A DNA stretch of 64,000 bases, taken from assembly GCF_044582145.1 (NCBI RefSeq), contig NZ_JBDODO010000004.1, one strand, 5' to 3'. This document shows, one piece after another, positions 22,340 through 30,654 of the stretch (the first letter of the stretch is position 1; each line of letters starts with the position of its first letter). Below the pieces are notes generated by a model, which saw nothing but the letters and a program-made list of their open reading frames with translations, searched no databases and was not told the DNA's origin. A program made the translations under genes and the position numbers. Source of the DNA: Guyparkeria sp016278265. Its GTDB lineage: Bacteria > Pseudomonadota > Gammaproteobacteria > Halothiobacillales > Halothiobacillaceae.

Positions 22340-24724
22340 TCAGTCCTCGTCGTAGAGCGCGCCGCCGGTGCGGCCGCGCAGGGCATCGGCTGTCTGTCGC
22401 GCGGCTGCCCGACCGATTGCCTCGGCATCCTGCCCCGGTGCGGCGTTGATGGTGATGTTGATCTCGATCGGGGCGTTTGCCATGCCGCCACCGGCGGCCG
22501 CCGGACCAGCGCCACCGGCCATCCCGGCGCTTGCCGCGATGGTGATGCCGGCGGCCTGCCGGCGAAGGCGCCGGTTGAGCGCGTCGATCTTGCGCACCGG
22601 CTCGCGGGCCGAGCGGTCCAGCCCCATGGCCATGCCGGCCATGGTGTCGTCGCCGATGCTGGCGAACACCTTGGAGGGCGAGGCGATGCCGAGCTTGTCC
22701 TTGAACCAGCTCACCACCCCGCCGGCGGTCTCGGTGATCTTGGTCTTGAGCGCCGACCACTTGGCGGTGATGCCGTTGATCAGCCCCTCGATCAGGTTGC
22801 CGCCGAACCCGGCGAACACCTTGGAGGGCGAGGCGATGCCGAGCTTGTCCTTGAACCAGTTCACCACCCCGCTGGCGATGTTGCCGATGGTGGCCTTCAC
22901 CGCCGCCAACATGCTGAACAGACCATCGATCAGGCCGTTGATCGCCGACTTGCCGAGCCCCGAGAGACTGGCCGGCAGATCGATGCCCAGCTTGGCCAGC
23001 CCGGCGGAGATCCCTCTCCAGAGCAGCCCCATGGGCGACCAGTCGACCAGCAAGGCAGAGACCCCGCCGATGCCGCCGGAAAAGGCCTCCTTGATGCGCC
23101 CCCAGATCCGCCCGGCCATGCCGACCAGCGCATCCCAGGCGGTGGAGAGCCAGCCGGATACCGTGTCCCAGTGCTTGTAGACTTGGTAGGCGGCGATGGC
23201 GATGCCCGTAAGCACCAGGCCGACCGGGTTGAGCAGTAGGGCGCGGCCCAGCACCAGGGCGGCCTTGCCGACCACGGGCAGGACCGTCGCGCCGACCCAC
23301 CAGAGCACGACGCCCAGCTTGCCCAGCATCATCACCGTGGGCAGGATCTTGAGCCCGATCAGGACGAAGGCGAGGTTCTCCCAGCCGCCGACCAGCCCGG
23401 CGATCCGGCTGGTGACATCGAAGGCCACCTGGCCCATCTCCCAGAGCTTCTTGCCCGCCTTCCAAGCGCCGTCGATCAGGCGCAGCATCTGCGCGCCGAC
23501 ACGCTCGGCCAGTGCCTCGAGCTTGCCGTTGCCCGCCATCTGGTTGATCCGATCGAGCACCTCTTTCAGGCGCTGCTTGATCCGCTCGAATGGGCCGGAT
23601 TTCATCACCATCTGCTGGAAACGGGTCCATTGGTCCATCAGGTTCGACCACAGGCCTCCCATGGTCTTGGACTGGCGCTCCATGCCGCCGGCGAACTTCT
23701 CGTCCCAGATCTCACGCAACGCCTTCTCGATGGCCTTGCGGTCGTTCTCCATCACCGACATCTGTCGCTGGATGCCTTCCTGGTCGGTGTAGGAGTAGGT
23801 GATCTTGCCGCCTCCCTTGGAGGCCTTGATGCCGAATTCCTTGAGGCGCTCGTTCTCGCCGGTGATCGCATCCGCGATCGCCTCGACCGAGGCCATGATG
23901 TCCTTGCCCATGCCGGCGCTGGTATCGCCCAGCGTGCGCAAGAGCCCGCCGGTCGGCTCGAGTCCGTAGGCGCGCAGCTTCACGTAGGCCTGGGTGACGT
24001 TGTCGAGTTGGTAGGGGGTGGTGGTAGCGAATTCGGAGACCCAGTCCATCGCCTTCTTGGCCTTGGCCTCGGAGCCCTCGACGGTCTCCAGAGTGGCCTG
24101 GTACTTCTCGAACTGCGCGGCGGTGCGGATGAACGGCACCATGGCCGCCCCCGCGCCCGCAGCGGCAGCCGCGCCCCACTTCATCACGCCGAAGGCTCGG
24201 TTGAGCATCCCGCTGGCCACCTCGCTGGCATGGCCCACGCGCCCCAGCCACTTCTTCTGGCTGGCGAGCCGCTTGTTCACCTTGTCGATCCGGTCGCCCA
24301 GGCGGCGTTCGGCGGTGCCCAGCTTGCGGGTGTCCACGCCCTGCCCGCGCAACTCGGAGCGCACGCCGGCGGCGTCGCCTTTCAGCCCGCGTTGTTTGGC
24401 GGCCAGCTTGGTCACTTCCCGTTGGGCGGCATTGAATCGCCGGGATAGTGCCTTGGAGGTGTCGCCGGTGCGTTTCTGCTCGTTGGCCAGGCCGGACAGC
24501 TTGCGCCGGGCGTCGTCCAGCGCCTGGCCATTCGAGCCCAGCGCCTGCTCCATGCGCTTGAGCTTGCGCACCTCCCCCATCTGCGACTGCAGCCCACGGG
24601 TCTGCTCGCGGGCTGCCTTGACTGCCTTGGACGTGGCCTTGGATGCCAGGCTTACCCGGCGGGCCGGACCGGAGAACCGGTCGGCCATTGCCAGGATCAC
24701 TTCGAGGTTGAGTTCGCGGGCCAC
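22340..24724 (-). CDS. T: P2 gpT-like tail tape-measure protein
   Basis: A 794-residue tape measure that sets tail length and helps DNA passage. The N-terminal 150 residues are coiled coil, followed by a conserved tape-measure core (GSEAKAKKAMDWVSEFATTT, DNVTQAYVKLRAYGL) and several hydrophobic segments (about 450-520). The C-terminal part contains a duplicated unit WFKDKLGIASPSKVFA. The start is GTG with ggaggtg 5 bases upstream, directly after the E' stop. P2 gpT is 815 residues. Confidence 0.92.
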   Translation of the reverse strand: MARELNLEVILAMADRFSGPARRVSLASKATSKAVKAAREQTRGLQSQMGEVRKLKRMEQALGSNGQALDDARRKLSGLANEQKRTGDTSKALSRRFNAAQREVTKLAAKQRGLKGDAAGVRSELRGQGVDTRKLGTAERRLGDRIDKVNKRLASQKKWLGRVGHASEVASGMLNRAFGVMKWGAAAAAGAGAAMVPFIRTAAQFEKYQATLETVEGSEAKAKKAMDWVSEFATTTPYQLDNVTQAYVKLRAYGLEPTGGLLRTLGDTSAGMGKDIMASVEAIADAITGENERLKEFGIKASKGGGKITYSYTDQEGIQRQMSVMENDRKAIEKALREIWDEKFAGGMERQSKTMGGLWSNLMDQWTRFQQMVMKSGPFERIKQRLKEVLDRINQMAGNGKLEALAERVGAQMLRLIDGAWKAGKKLWEMGQVAFDVTSRIAGLVGGWENLAFVLIGLKILPTVMMLGKLGVVLWWVGATVLPVVGKAALVLGRALLLNPVGLVLTGIAIAAYQVYKHWDTVSGWLSTAWDALVGMAGRIWGRIKEAFSGGIGGVSALLVDWSPMGLLWRGISAGLAKLGIDLPASLSGLGKSAINGLIDGLFSMLAAVKATIGNIASGVVNWFKDKLGIASPSKVFAGFGGNLIEGLINGITAKWSALKTKITETAGGVVSWFKDKLGIASPSKVFASIGDDTMAGMAMGLDRSAREPVRKIDALNRRLRRQAAGITIAASAGMAGGAGPAAAGGGMANAPIEINITINAAPGQDAEAIGRAAARQTADALRGRTGGALYDED
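22671..22858. repeat. 47-bp direct repeat inside the tape-measure gene
   Basis: Near-identical 47-base segments at 22671-22717 and 22812-22858 encode the repeated WFKDKLGIASPSKVFA unit. Nearly identical DNA implies a recent duplication or gene conversion that could change tail length. Confidence 0.8.
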
Positions 24725-24892
24725 TTATTCACCTCCGCCGTGGATCGCCTTGAGCCGGTCGATGGCGCGTTCCTGCCAGTCGAGCAGCTCGTCGAGGGGT
24801 AGGGCGGACATGTCGGCGATCGACCAGTTGAAGGCCGCGGCGATGTCCGCCATGGGGTCCTCTACGCGCTCGGGGATTGGCCCGTGAAAAAA
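24725..24892 (-). CDS. P2 E' tail protein extension (made by -1 frameshift from E)
   Basis: This frame is open across the end of E and continues HGPIPERVEDPMADIAAAFN, then DELLDWQERAIDRLKAIHG, to a TAA directly before the tape-measure start. In P2 the E+E' fusion acts as a tape-measure chaperone, like lambda gpG/gpGT. The fusion is reached by slipping at 24886-24892. An internal ATG at 24850 could also start a 41-residue product. Confidence 0.8.
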   Translation of the reverse strand, partial: FFHGPIPERVEDPMADIAAAFNWSIADMSALPLDELLDWQERAIDRLKAIHGGGE

Positions 24893-25152
24893 CCCAGGAT
24901 CTCGACCCCGACGTTGGTCAGGTCGGCCACGTCCATCCGCCGGCACTCTTCCTCGGTCAGGGCCGGGGTGGAGATGCGCGGGATGATGGTGGTCAGGGCG
25001 TCGATGTCCATGCGCATGATGTCGGTCAGGGCCAGTCCGCGCAGTTCGCCGGTGGCGGGCTTGCGCAGGACCACGGCCGTGATGCTCTCGTCGCCGCGCT
25101 TGAGCGGGGCGGACAGGTCGACGGTGCGGTTGCTGGTGGCGGCTTTGGTCAT
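24862..25152 (-). CDS. E: P2 gpE-like tail assembly protein
   Basis: A 96-residue tail assembly chaperone beginning MTKAATSNRTVDLSAPLKRG. It resembles the phage_TAC family (VVLRKPATGELRGLALTDIM). It lies between the tube (FII) and the tape measure, as in P2. The end contains LGFFTGQ, where the coding DNA carries the frameshift site. The longer frame 34 codons upstream is rejected because an E homologue would start here. Confidence 0.85.
   Translation of the reverse strand: MTKAATSNRTVDLSAPLKRGDESITAVVLRKPATGELRGLALTDIMRMDIDALTTIIPRISTPALTEEECRRMDVADLTNVGVEILGFFTGQSPSA
24886..24892 (-). promoter_or_regulatory. Programmed -1 frameshift site T TTT TTC in gene E
   Basis: On the minus strand the codons ggt ttt ttc contain the heptamer T TTT TTC. 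A -1 slip changes LGFFTGQ to GFFHGPIP and opens the E' frame. P2 uses T TTT TTG at the equivalent place. Confidence 0.75.
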
Positions 25153-25260
25153 GTGGGTCTCCGGGTGGTGCGTAGAAGGCGGCCCGGCCGGGCGGGTGTC
25201 GCCGGTGCCGGGCCGTGAAGGGACGGGCTCCATGGGGATGCGTTTGAACCCCATGCCCTA

Positions 25261-25770
25261 TTACAGGCCCATGGCCTTGCGGTGCTCGGCGTACTTGTCC
25301 TCGCCGTCGACGACGAAGACCTGGTTGATCACGTCGATCTCGATCAGGGTTTCGCCGTTGACGATCAGCTTGTAGTAGGAAAGCGCGCTGGTGATCTGGT
25401 GCTGGGTGTTGTCGCCCTGCTTGGCGTTGCCCATGTCGATCTGGCGGTGGTAGCCGCGCATGGTCACCTCGACCGGCAGCACCTCGCAGGTCTGGGCGTC
25501 CTGGTAGGAGCCGTTGAACCGCAGGCCGATGCCGGCCAGCCCGCAGATGCCGAACTGGCGCAACACCTGGGCCTCGAGGCCGCCGAGTGTCCACTGGGCC
25601 TCGAGCTTCTCCAGGCTCATGGGGATGTCGACGGGGCCGACCATGCCGGCGCCCTCGAATTCCTCGCTGGACCAGCCCAGGGTGGGCAGGGTGATCTCTT
25701 CAGCCACGCCCAGGTAGGAGTGGCCCTCGTCGAAAAAATTGAACTTCTTCAGCTTCTTGGGCAGTGCCAT
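25261..25770 (-). CDS. FII: P2 FII-like tail tube protein
   Basis: A 169-residue major tail tube protein. MALPKKLKKFNFFDEGHSYLG, in part KKLKKFNFFDEGHSYLG, and PMSLEKLEAQWTLGG are typical of phage_tube. It polymerises into the inner tube of the contractile tail. It follows the sheath gene by 11 bases and is in the same leftward operon. Confidence 0.92.
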   Translation of the reverse strand: MALPKKLKKFNFFDEGHSYLGVAEEITLPTLGWSSEEFEGAGMVGPVDIPMSLEKLEAQWTLGGLEAQVLRQFGICGLAGIGLRFNGSYQDAQTCEVLPVEVTMRGYHRQIDMGNAKQGDNTQHQITSALSYYKLIVNGETLIEIDVINQVFVVDGEDKYAEHRKAMGL

Positions 25771-25781
25771 GGGTCAGCTCC

Positions 25782-27290
25782 TTACGATGCGATCTGGGCG
25801 GCGAAGTCGATCAGGTAACGATCGGTGATGCGCTGGCGCAGCTGGAGGTTCTCCAGCGGCGGGACGGGCGTGTAGTCGTAGTCGATGTAGAGCTTGCCGG
25901 CCTTGAGCACGTCCTCGGTGTTGATCTGCTCGTCGAACCAGCACTCGCCGCCGATCAGGTATCCGAGGCTGATCCACTCGCGGAACTTGGCGTTGATGCC
26001 CTCGATGATGTCGCGCACCAGCGAGCCGGTCATCGGCTTGTCGACGGCCCACATGTGCGCCTCGGCGATGGTGTCGGCAATCACCTGGGCGCTGCGGGTG
26101 TAGTTCTCGAAGGCGAACAGCGGATCGAGGCTCGTGGTGCGGCTGCCCCAGAAGCGGAAGCCGCCCTCGCGGATCAGGACGGTGACGTCGGCGGCGTTGA
26201 GGATGCCGGCGTCGGTGTTCGGGTCCTGCAAGTCCCAGAAGACCGGCTTGTCGATGCCGGAGACGCCCCGCACTTCGACGTTGGAAAGCGTCTTGTGCCA
26301 GCCGACCTCGTTGTCGATCTTCGCCCGCAGGCCCATGGCCCGCGCCGTGGCCGCCACGGTGACCGTGGCCTTGGCGTTGACGTCGAAGGCCTCGAAGTCG
26401 CGGAAGATCAGCATCAGCTCGCGGGCGCCGAAGTTGTCGCGGTAGTCCAGCGCCTCGGTGACGTTGGCCGCGTTGCAGGCGGCGTAGGCAAAGCCGCGCA
26501 GTTTCTGCGCCAGGCTGACCAGCTCGGTGGTCACGTCCTGCGCATCCAGCCCCGGCGCGCCGAGGATGCGCGGCTTGAAGCCGAACTTGGCCTTGGAGTC
26601 GAGCAGCGCCTGCAGGCCAGTGCGAGAGCCGTCGGACGCGGTGGTGCCGATGACGTTGGCGGTGGTGGCCGCGGCGTCCACGCCTTCCTCGACCCGGACC
26701 ACGATGCTCACGGCATTGGCCTGGTCGTTGATGCCGTCGAATACCTGCGGCAGCGTGCCGGACGTGCCGACGTTGCCGATGGCCGTGGGCACGTCGGTGA
26801 CCAGCACCGGCACGTTGAGCGGGAAGGGTTCGTCCTGGCCGCCGTCGAGTTCGACGAAGCGCTTGGAGGAAACCACGCCGGTGCCGTCTTCTCCGGCGGG
26901 GCTCTCGGCAGTGACCAGGGCGGATGCCTCGGCGCTGCCGGTGACGGCCGTGATCACGTCGCCGGCCGTGGAGATGATCTCTCCGCCGATGTCCGTGGCC
27001 AGCGAAACGGTGATGTCCTTGCCGTCGACCGTCACCGCGATGGCAGCGGACACCTCGGCCGGCTTGACGTAGCGCACCCGGATGTCGTTGCCGGCGGCGC
27101 CGGCCGTGGCCGCGGTGAACAGCACGCCGGTGTTGGCAGCGATAAAGGAGATTGTCGCGTTGGCGGCCAGCTCCGTCTCGGCGTTCGGTGCCGTGCCGAC
27201 CAAGCCGATGATCGCCGTCTGAATCGTGCGGATCGGGCGCGTGCCCTCGTTGATCTCGAGAACGCGCACGCCGTGGTGGTAGTCAGTCAT
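25782..27290 (-). CDS. FI: P2 FI-like tail sheath protein
   Basis: A 502-residue contractile sheath protein. The start MTDYHHGVRVLEINEGTRPI is classic FI, and the C-terminal DYDYTPVPPLENLQLRQRIT is the conserved sheath end. Residues about 45-160 contain an inserted beta-rich domain (ANTGVLFTAATAGAAGND) seen in some phage structural proteins and absent from P2 FI (396 aa). I chose the ATG at 27290, with ggagaaaacggg just upstream, over a frame 11 codons longer. It is the first gene of its operon. Confidence 0.92.
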   Translation of the reverse strand: MTDYHHGVRVLEINEGTRPIRTIQTAIIGLVGTAPNAETELAANATISFIAANTGVLFTAATAGAAGNDIRVRYVKPAEVSAAIAVTVDGKDITVSLATDIGGEIISTAGDVITAVTGSAEASALVTAESPAGEDGTGVVSSKRFVELDGGQDEPFPLNVPVLVTDVPTAIGNVGTSGTLPQVFDGINDQANAVSIVVRVEEGVDAAATTANVIGTTASDGSRTGLQALLDSKAKFGFKPRILGAPGLDAQDVTTELVSLAQKLRGFAYAACNAANVTEALDYRDNFGARELMLIFRDFEAFDVNAKATVTVAATARAMGLRAKIDNEVGWHKTLSNVEVRGVSGIDKPVFWDLQDPNTDAGILNAADVTVLIREGGFRFWGSRTTSLDPLFAFENYTRSAQVIADTIAEAHMWAVDKPMTGSLVRDIIEGINAKFREWISLGYLIGGECWFDEQINTEDVLKAGKLYIDYDYTPVPPLENLQLRQRITDRYLIDFAAQIAS

Positions 27291-27360
27291 CCCGTTTTCT
27301 CCAGGCCTCGTGGGTATGGGCACAGGATGACGCGCGCGGCAATGCCGATCACGGTTTAGC

Positions 27361-27385
27361 CAGTCACTTAGCTGCTAAGTGACTG
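27361..27385 (-). promoter_or_regulatory. Late-operon site upstream of the sheath gene (25-bp dyad)
   Basis: A perfect 11-bp inverted repeat, cagtcacttag and its complement around a 3-base centre, lies 83 bases before the sheath start. Similar 25-bp sequences lie before the V operon (32617) and the O operon (38482). It is a candidate Ogr binding site. Confidence 0.6.
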
Positions 27386-27500
27386 TCAGAGAAGAGGAAG
27401 CCAGCAATTCGCCCAGCCAGTTCAGCTGGTACACCACCAGTCCGGCCCTGATCAGATCGCGGGTGAGGGTAGGAGGTAGGTGGATATGGATCTGTGGCAT
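27375..27500 (-). CDS. Small protein, 41 aa, between the cargo gene and the tail operon
   Basis: A short frame from ATG 27500 to TAG 27375 encodes MPQIHIHLPPTLTRDLIRAG, then LVVYQLNWLGELLAS. A good ribosome site (agggagaag) precedes it by about 7 bases. The middle is amphipathic or hydrophobic, so it may be membrane-associated. Its stop lies inside the late-site palindrome. I do not recognise a family, and it could be chance. Confidence 0.45.
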   Translation of the reverse strand: MPQIHIHLPPTLTRDLIRAGLVVYQLNWLGELLASSSLTVT

Positions 27501-27595
27501 GGCAATACTTCTCCCTGGGTGTGGGCCATTACGGGCTTGCCATGCTGTCTGGATGGGCGAGCAACTTCCTCTGGTGGTTTTTCCAGACCAAAGAA

Positions 27596-27624
27596 AAGGC
27601 CGCCACCATGCGGTGTGCGGCCTT
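27596..27624 (-). terminator. Terminator after the 27678 gene
   Basis: The stem aaggccgc/gcggcctt with an inner CACC/GGTG helix is followed on the minus strand by a T-rich run (ccttttcttt). It would end the leftward V-to-27678 transcript before the 41-aa gene and the sheath operon. Confidence 0.65.
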
Positions 27625-27677
27625 GGTTACGTCTCGGCGTTGATGAAGTTGTCGATGCGCGCCCGGGCGGCTCGGTG

Positions 27678-28319
27678 CTAGCCAACCACCCACTGCCCAG
27701 CCAGCGCCGCGCCGAAGAGTGCGCCGATGAACCACTCGGCCAACCAGGTGCCGGCGCCTATTCGGTAGGCGAGCCAGTAGGCTGGGGCGAACAGGGCCAC
27801 GGCTGCGGTGCCGATGGCGAGGGCTGTGCCTGATCCGGTCGCCAGCGGCAGTACCCAGACCATCGGCCAGTAGTGCCAGCCGCGCAGGAACAGGCCGGTG
27901 AAGTCGCGCGACCATCTCCACCATGCCGGCCTCACGCCGCCCTCGTGGTAGACGGCATCGCCGTGGAAGCGGCGCACGGGGTGGATGCGCGCGGCATCCG
28001 TGGCCCACTCGGGGCCGAACAGGTGCAGCAACGCCTCGTCGATCCACGGCACTTCCGGCGAGTCGGACCAGCCGTCGCGCTTGCGCCCCAGGTCGAACCA
28101 CGAGCCCCAGCCGGACACACTGCCGCCCAGGTAGGCGAGGAACAGCGCCGCGCCGAGCAGCGGGCCCAGCACCAGCCACGAGATCGCCCCGAAGGCCAGC
28201 GCCGCGCCCCACAGGCTGCGGCCGGGGAAACGCGGGATGATCTGGATGCCGCCGCCGCGATAGCGGTGGATCAGTGCGCCGGCGAGCGCCGCGAGTAACG
28301 CGGTGGCCACGCCTACCAC
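27678..28319 (-). CDS. Integral membrane protein of the prophage, possible cargo
   Basis: A 213-residue protein with about five hydrophobic segments (near the start, ALAFGAISWLVLGPLLGAAL, then WPMVWVLPLATG, TAAVALFAPAYWLAY and a last one). A soluble loop contains charged and aromatic residues (FHGDAVYHEGGVRPAWWRW). I recognise no family. The start is GTG overlapping the stop of the fibre-assembly gene, and a terminator follows, so it is transcribed last in the V-H operon. P2 carries host-altering genes (Z/fun) in this same interval, so lysogenic conversion is plausible. Confidence 0.75.
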   Translation of the reverse strand: MVGVATALLAALAGALIHRYRGGGIQIIPRFPGRSLWGAALAFGAISWLVLGPLLGAALFLAYLGGSVSGWGSWFDLGRKRDGWSDSPEVPWIDEALLHLFGPEWATDAARIHPVRRFHGDAVYHEGGVRPAWWRWSRDFTGLFLRGWHYWPMVWVLPLATGSGTALAIGTAAVALFAPAYWLAYRIGAGTWLAEWFIGALFGAALAGQWVVG

Positions 28320-28978
28320 GTCACCGCCTCGATGCCGGCTCGGTCGTCGGCGGACAGCGCTGTGCGCACGGCATCCTTCTTGCCCCAGCTGTGCGTCAGC
28401 CACTGCTTCTTGAAGGCCTTGGCCGCGTCGGTCAGGTCGATCATCTCCTGGGGTGTGAGGGAATAGACCACGTTCGACTGCGCCCGCAGCTGCAGCACCC
28501 CCCCCGTCTCGCCGGCATCACGCAGATCCCGCGCCTCGATGGCCAGGCCAAGCAGGTTGGGCTCGTCGATCGAGCGAGTCTGCACCACGTCGGCCGTGCC
28601 GTCGGGCATGGTGTGGGTCATCCCGCCGTCGAACTCCGCCTGCAGGGCTTGCTCGAGTGTGTCGATCTTGTCCGTCGCCAGATCGGCGATTTGCTTAGGC
28701 GGCGGCGAATCCAGCGCGTCGGCCGGCATCTCGATACCGAGCTCGCTGATCTCATGGTGCGAGCCGTCGGCCAACCAGTATTCCGTCCCACGATAATCAG
28801 GCACCAGCGACCATTGCCCTTTGGAATACACCGCCGCCTCATTATGGCCCGCTGTCGGTGGCGCAGTGGGTACCGCATTGGCGGGAATGAGAAATTCGCC
28901 ATCGTTCAATGGGTCCGGGTCTGCCTTGCCTTGGCCGACGAACTCACCGGTTTGCGGGTGAAGGTGAAAAATATCCAT
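28313..28978 (-). CDS. Tail-fibre assembly protein (DUF4376-containing)
   Basis: A 221-residue protein in the P2 gpG position. The N-terminal part (FHLHPQTGEFVGQGKADPDP, then YRGTEYWLADGS) resembles tail-fibre chaperones. The C-terminal part (EARDLRDAGETGGVLQLRA, then SWGKKDAVRTAL) matches DUF4376. It probably folds or decorates the adjacent short tail fibre. It lies 11 bases after the fibre gene and overlaps the start of the membrane-protein gene. Confidence 0.8.
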   Translation of the reverse strand: MDIFHLHPQTGEFVGQGKADPDPLNDGEFLIPANAVPTAPPTAGHNEAAVYSKGQWSLVPDYRGTEYWLADGSHHEISELGIEMPADALDSPPPKQIADLATDKIDTLEQALQAEFDGGMTHTMPDGTADVVQTRSIDEPNLLGLAIEARDLRDAGETGGVLQLRAQSNVVYSLTPQEMIDLTDAAKAFKKQWLTHSWGKKDAVRTALSADDRAGIEAVTW

Positions 28979-28989
28979 CGTTGGCCTCG

Positions 28990-30105
28990 TCAGTATTTTA
29001 TGCAGTAGAGGAGAGCGACGTTTCGGGGGCGGGTTTCTGTGCCACCAGAGCCACCAATCTGCTGATCAAAATTTCCCGGCGAACCTGTATATTCGGACAC
29101 GGTTTCAGTGGAGTCGCCATTTGTCATAAACCCCCCGGTATCATCAACGTATACACTCCCGAGCTCGGCGTTGTGCCGGTACGGGTGCCCGTGGAGCTTG
29201 AATTCATCTGCCTGCACAGAAGCAAATGACCGGCCACTATCGGCCCCACGCCCATCATCCCAACCGCGCAAGAATTCGCCCCGCAGGTCCGGCAGGTTGA
29301 ACGTGGTCGAGCCATCTCCAGCGCCGAACGTCGTCCCAATGGCAGCGAAAAGTGCCGCATAGCTCGTGCGGCTTATCGATGCGCCATTTGCCTTTAGCCA
29401 TCCAATCGGCGGCGAGTCCATGGCGTAGGCAGCCACAGCACCAGCATGCGCCGCATGCGTTGCTCCAGACTTCTGCATCTTCTTCGGCGTCACGAACCGG
29501 CTGTCGTCGGTGCCGGCGTCGGTCTCCGCCTGGGTGGCTACCTCGGCCAGCCCGGTACGCGACTCGGTCGCGGTGCGCGCAGACAAGCTGGCCGGGGTAA
29601 CGGCGCGGGTGTTGTCGGTGCCGGTCTGCGTTTCGGTGGCGGTGGCAAGCTCGACCACGCCCTTGTCGGTCTCGCTCGCCGGCGGGTTGGTGAAGGAGGT
29701 GTCGCCGAAGGTCAGGCTGGTGGCGTTGACGGTGGTCAGGACGATGTCGACGGCCAGCAGCAGGGCGGATGCGGCGGCCTTCTGTGATAGCACCCCGGCG
29801 GTCGACGCGTAGATGGCGAACAGCGTCCCGTCGGCCAGGTAGAGGCCGAACTCGGTGACGTCGTAGGTGTCGTTGGTCTCGTCCTTGACGGTGACGTGGA
29901 AGGTGTCGGCGGCGACGATCTCGCCACTGATGGTGGTCAGGCGCTTGATCTCGTTCTGAAGCGCGGTGGCCGTTGCGTCCGGTGCGGTGGTGTAGCTGCC
30001 GTCGCCCAGGCCGATCTCGGCGATGGTGACGGGATCGGCGCCCGTGTTCTCGGCATTGACGATGGCGGCGCGGCCGGCGTCTGTGATGGTGATGGTGACT
30101 GCCAT
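28990..30105 (-). CDS. H: P2 gpH-like tail fibre with collar domain
   Basis: A 371-residue fibre, much shorter than P2 gpH (669). Residues 1-150 form the baseplate-attachment domain of the gpH kind (AIVNAENTGADPVTIAEIGL, FGLYLADGTLFAIYAS). Two short repeats follow (TDNTRAVTPASL, TDDSRFVTPKKM), then a phage tail-collar domain (TTFGAGDGSTTFNLPDLRGE). The short shaft suggests a receptor reached close to the cell surface. Host range is inferred to depend on the C-terminal part. Confidence 0.88.
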   Translation of the reverse strand: MAVTITITDAGRAAIVNAENTGADPVTIAEIGLGDGSYTTAPDATATALQNEIKRLTTISGEIVAADTFHVTVKDETNDTYDVTEFGLYLADGTLFAIYASTAGVLSQKAAASALLLAVDIVLTTVNATSLTFGDTSFTNPPASETDKGVVELATATETQTGTDNTRAVTPASLSARTATESRTGLAEVATQAETDAGTDDSRFVTPKKMQKSGATHAAHAGAVAAYAMDSPPIGWLKANGASISRTSYAALFAAIGTTFGAGDGSTTFNLPDLRGEFLRGWDDGRGADSGRSFASVQADEFKLHGHPYRHNAELGSVYVDDTGGFMTNGDSTETVSEYTGSPGNFDQQIGGSGGTETRPRNVALLYCIKY

Positions 30106-30108
30106 TGG

Positions 30109-30654
30109 TCAGGCCTCGGTCAGTGAGAGTCGCTGGTATTGGGCGAGCCGCGCGGCACCGGCGATGGCTATGGCGCCGTCGGCATTCACCCCGGCGGTGA
30201 GGGTGAAATGGCTGCGCACGGGCTTGACGCGGCTGACCTCGTCGATGATGTCGTTCTGGTATTCGGTGGTGGCGGGCACGTCTCCGCCGACGGTGAGCAG
30301 CAGGTCGAAGGTGTGCGGCTCGGTGGGTGGGTCGTTCTGCCACCATTCCTTGATCGAGAGCGCGCCGCCGAATGAGGCGACCGTGTCGCGCACGGACCGC
30401 GCGGTGCCTTTCTTGCGCTGGATCTCGATTGCCTTGCGGATGCGTTCGCGCTTGACGCTCTCGGGCCAGTACGGTTGCCAGGCGTCGAGCGAGAGCGCCC
30501 AGGCGAGCCACGGCAGCAGGTCGGCCGGGCAGGTGTCCGGGTCCCAGAGCGTGCGCTGGGGCGTGGGCACGTCCTCGAGGCGGCCGGTGGCCTGCTCGAT
30601 GGCGCGCTCGGCCTGGGTGGCGCTGGGCGGCAGCAGGGAGGCGCGGTTACTCAC
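30109..30654 (-). CDS. I: P2 gpI-like baseplate protein
   Basis: A 181-residue tail protein I. TCPADLLPWLAWALSLDAWQ is the classic signature, followed by KAIEIQRKKGTARSVRDTVA. It forms the baseplate wedge with gpJ and gpW. It overlaps gpJ by 8 bases and precedes the fibre gene by 3 bases. Confidence 0.92.
   Translation of the reverse strand: MSNRASLLPPSATQAERAIEQATGRLEDVPTPQRTLWDPDTCPADLLPWLAWALSLDAWQPYWPESVKRERIRKAIEIQRKKGTARSVRDTVASFGGALSIKEWWQNDPPTEPHTFDLLLTVGGDVPATTEYQNDIIDEVSRVKPVRSHFTLTAGVNADGAIAIAGAARLAQYQRLSLTEA

Noticed and set aside
25764..27359. A 531-codon plus-strand frame across the sheath gene
   Set aside because: The minus-strand sheath protein is clear; the plus-strand frame is a shadow.
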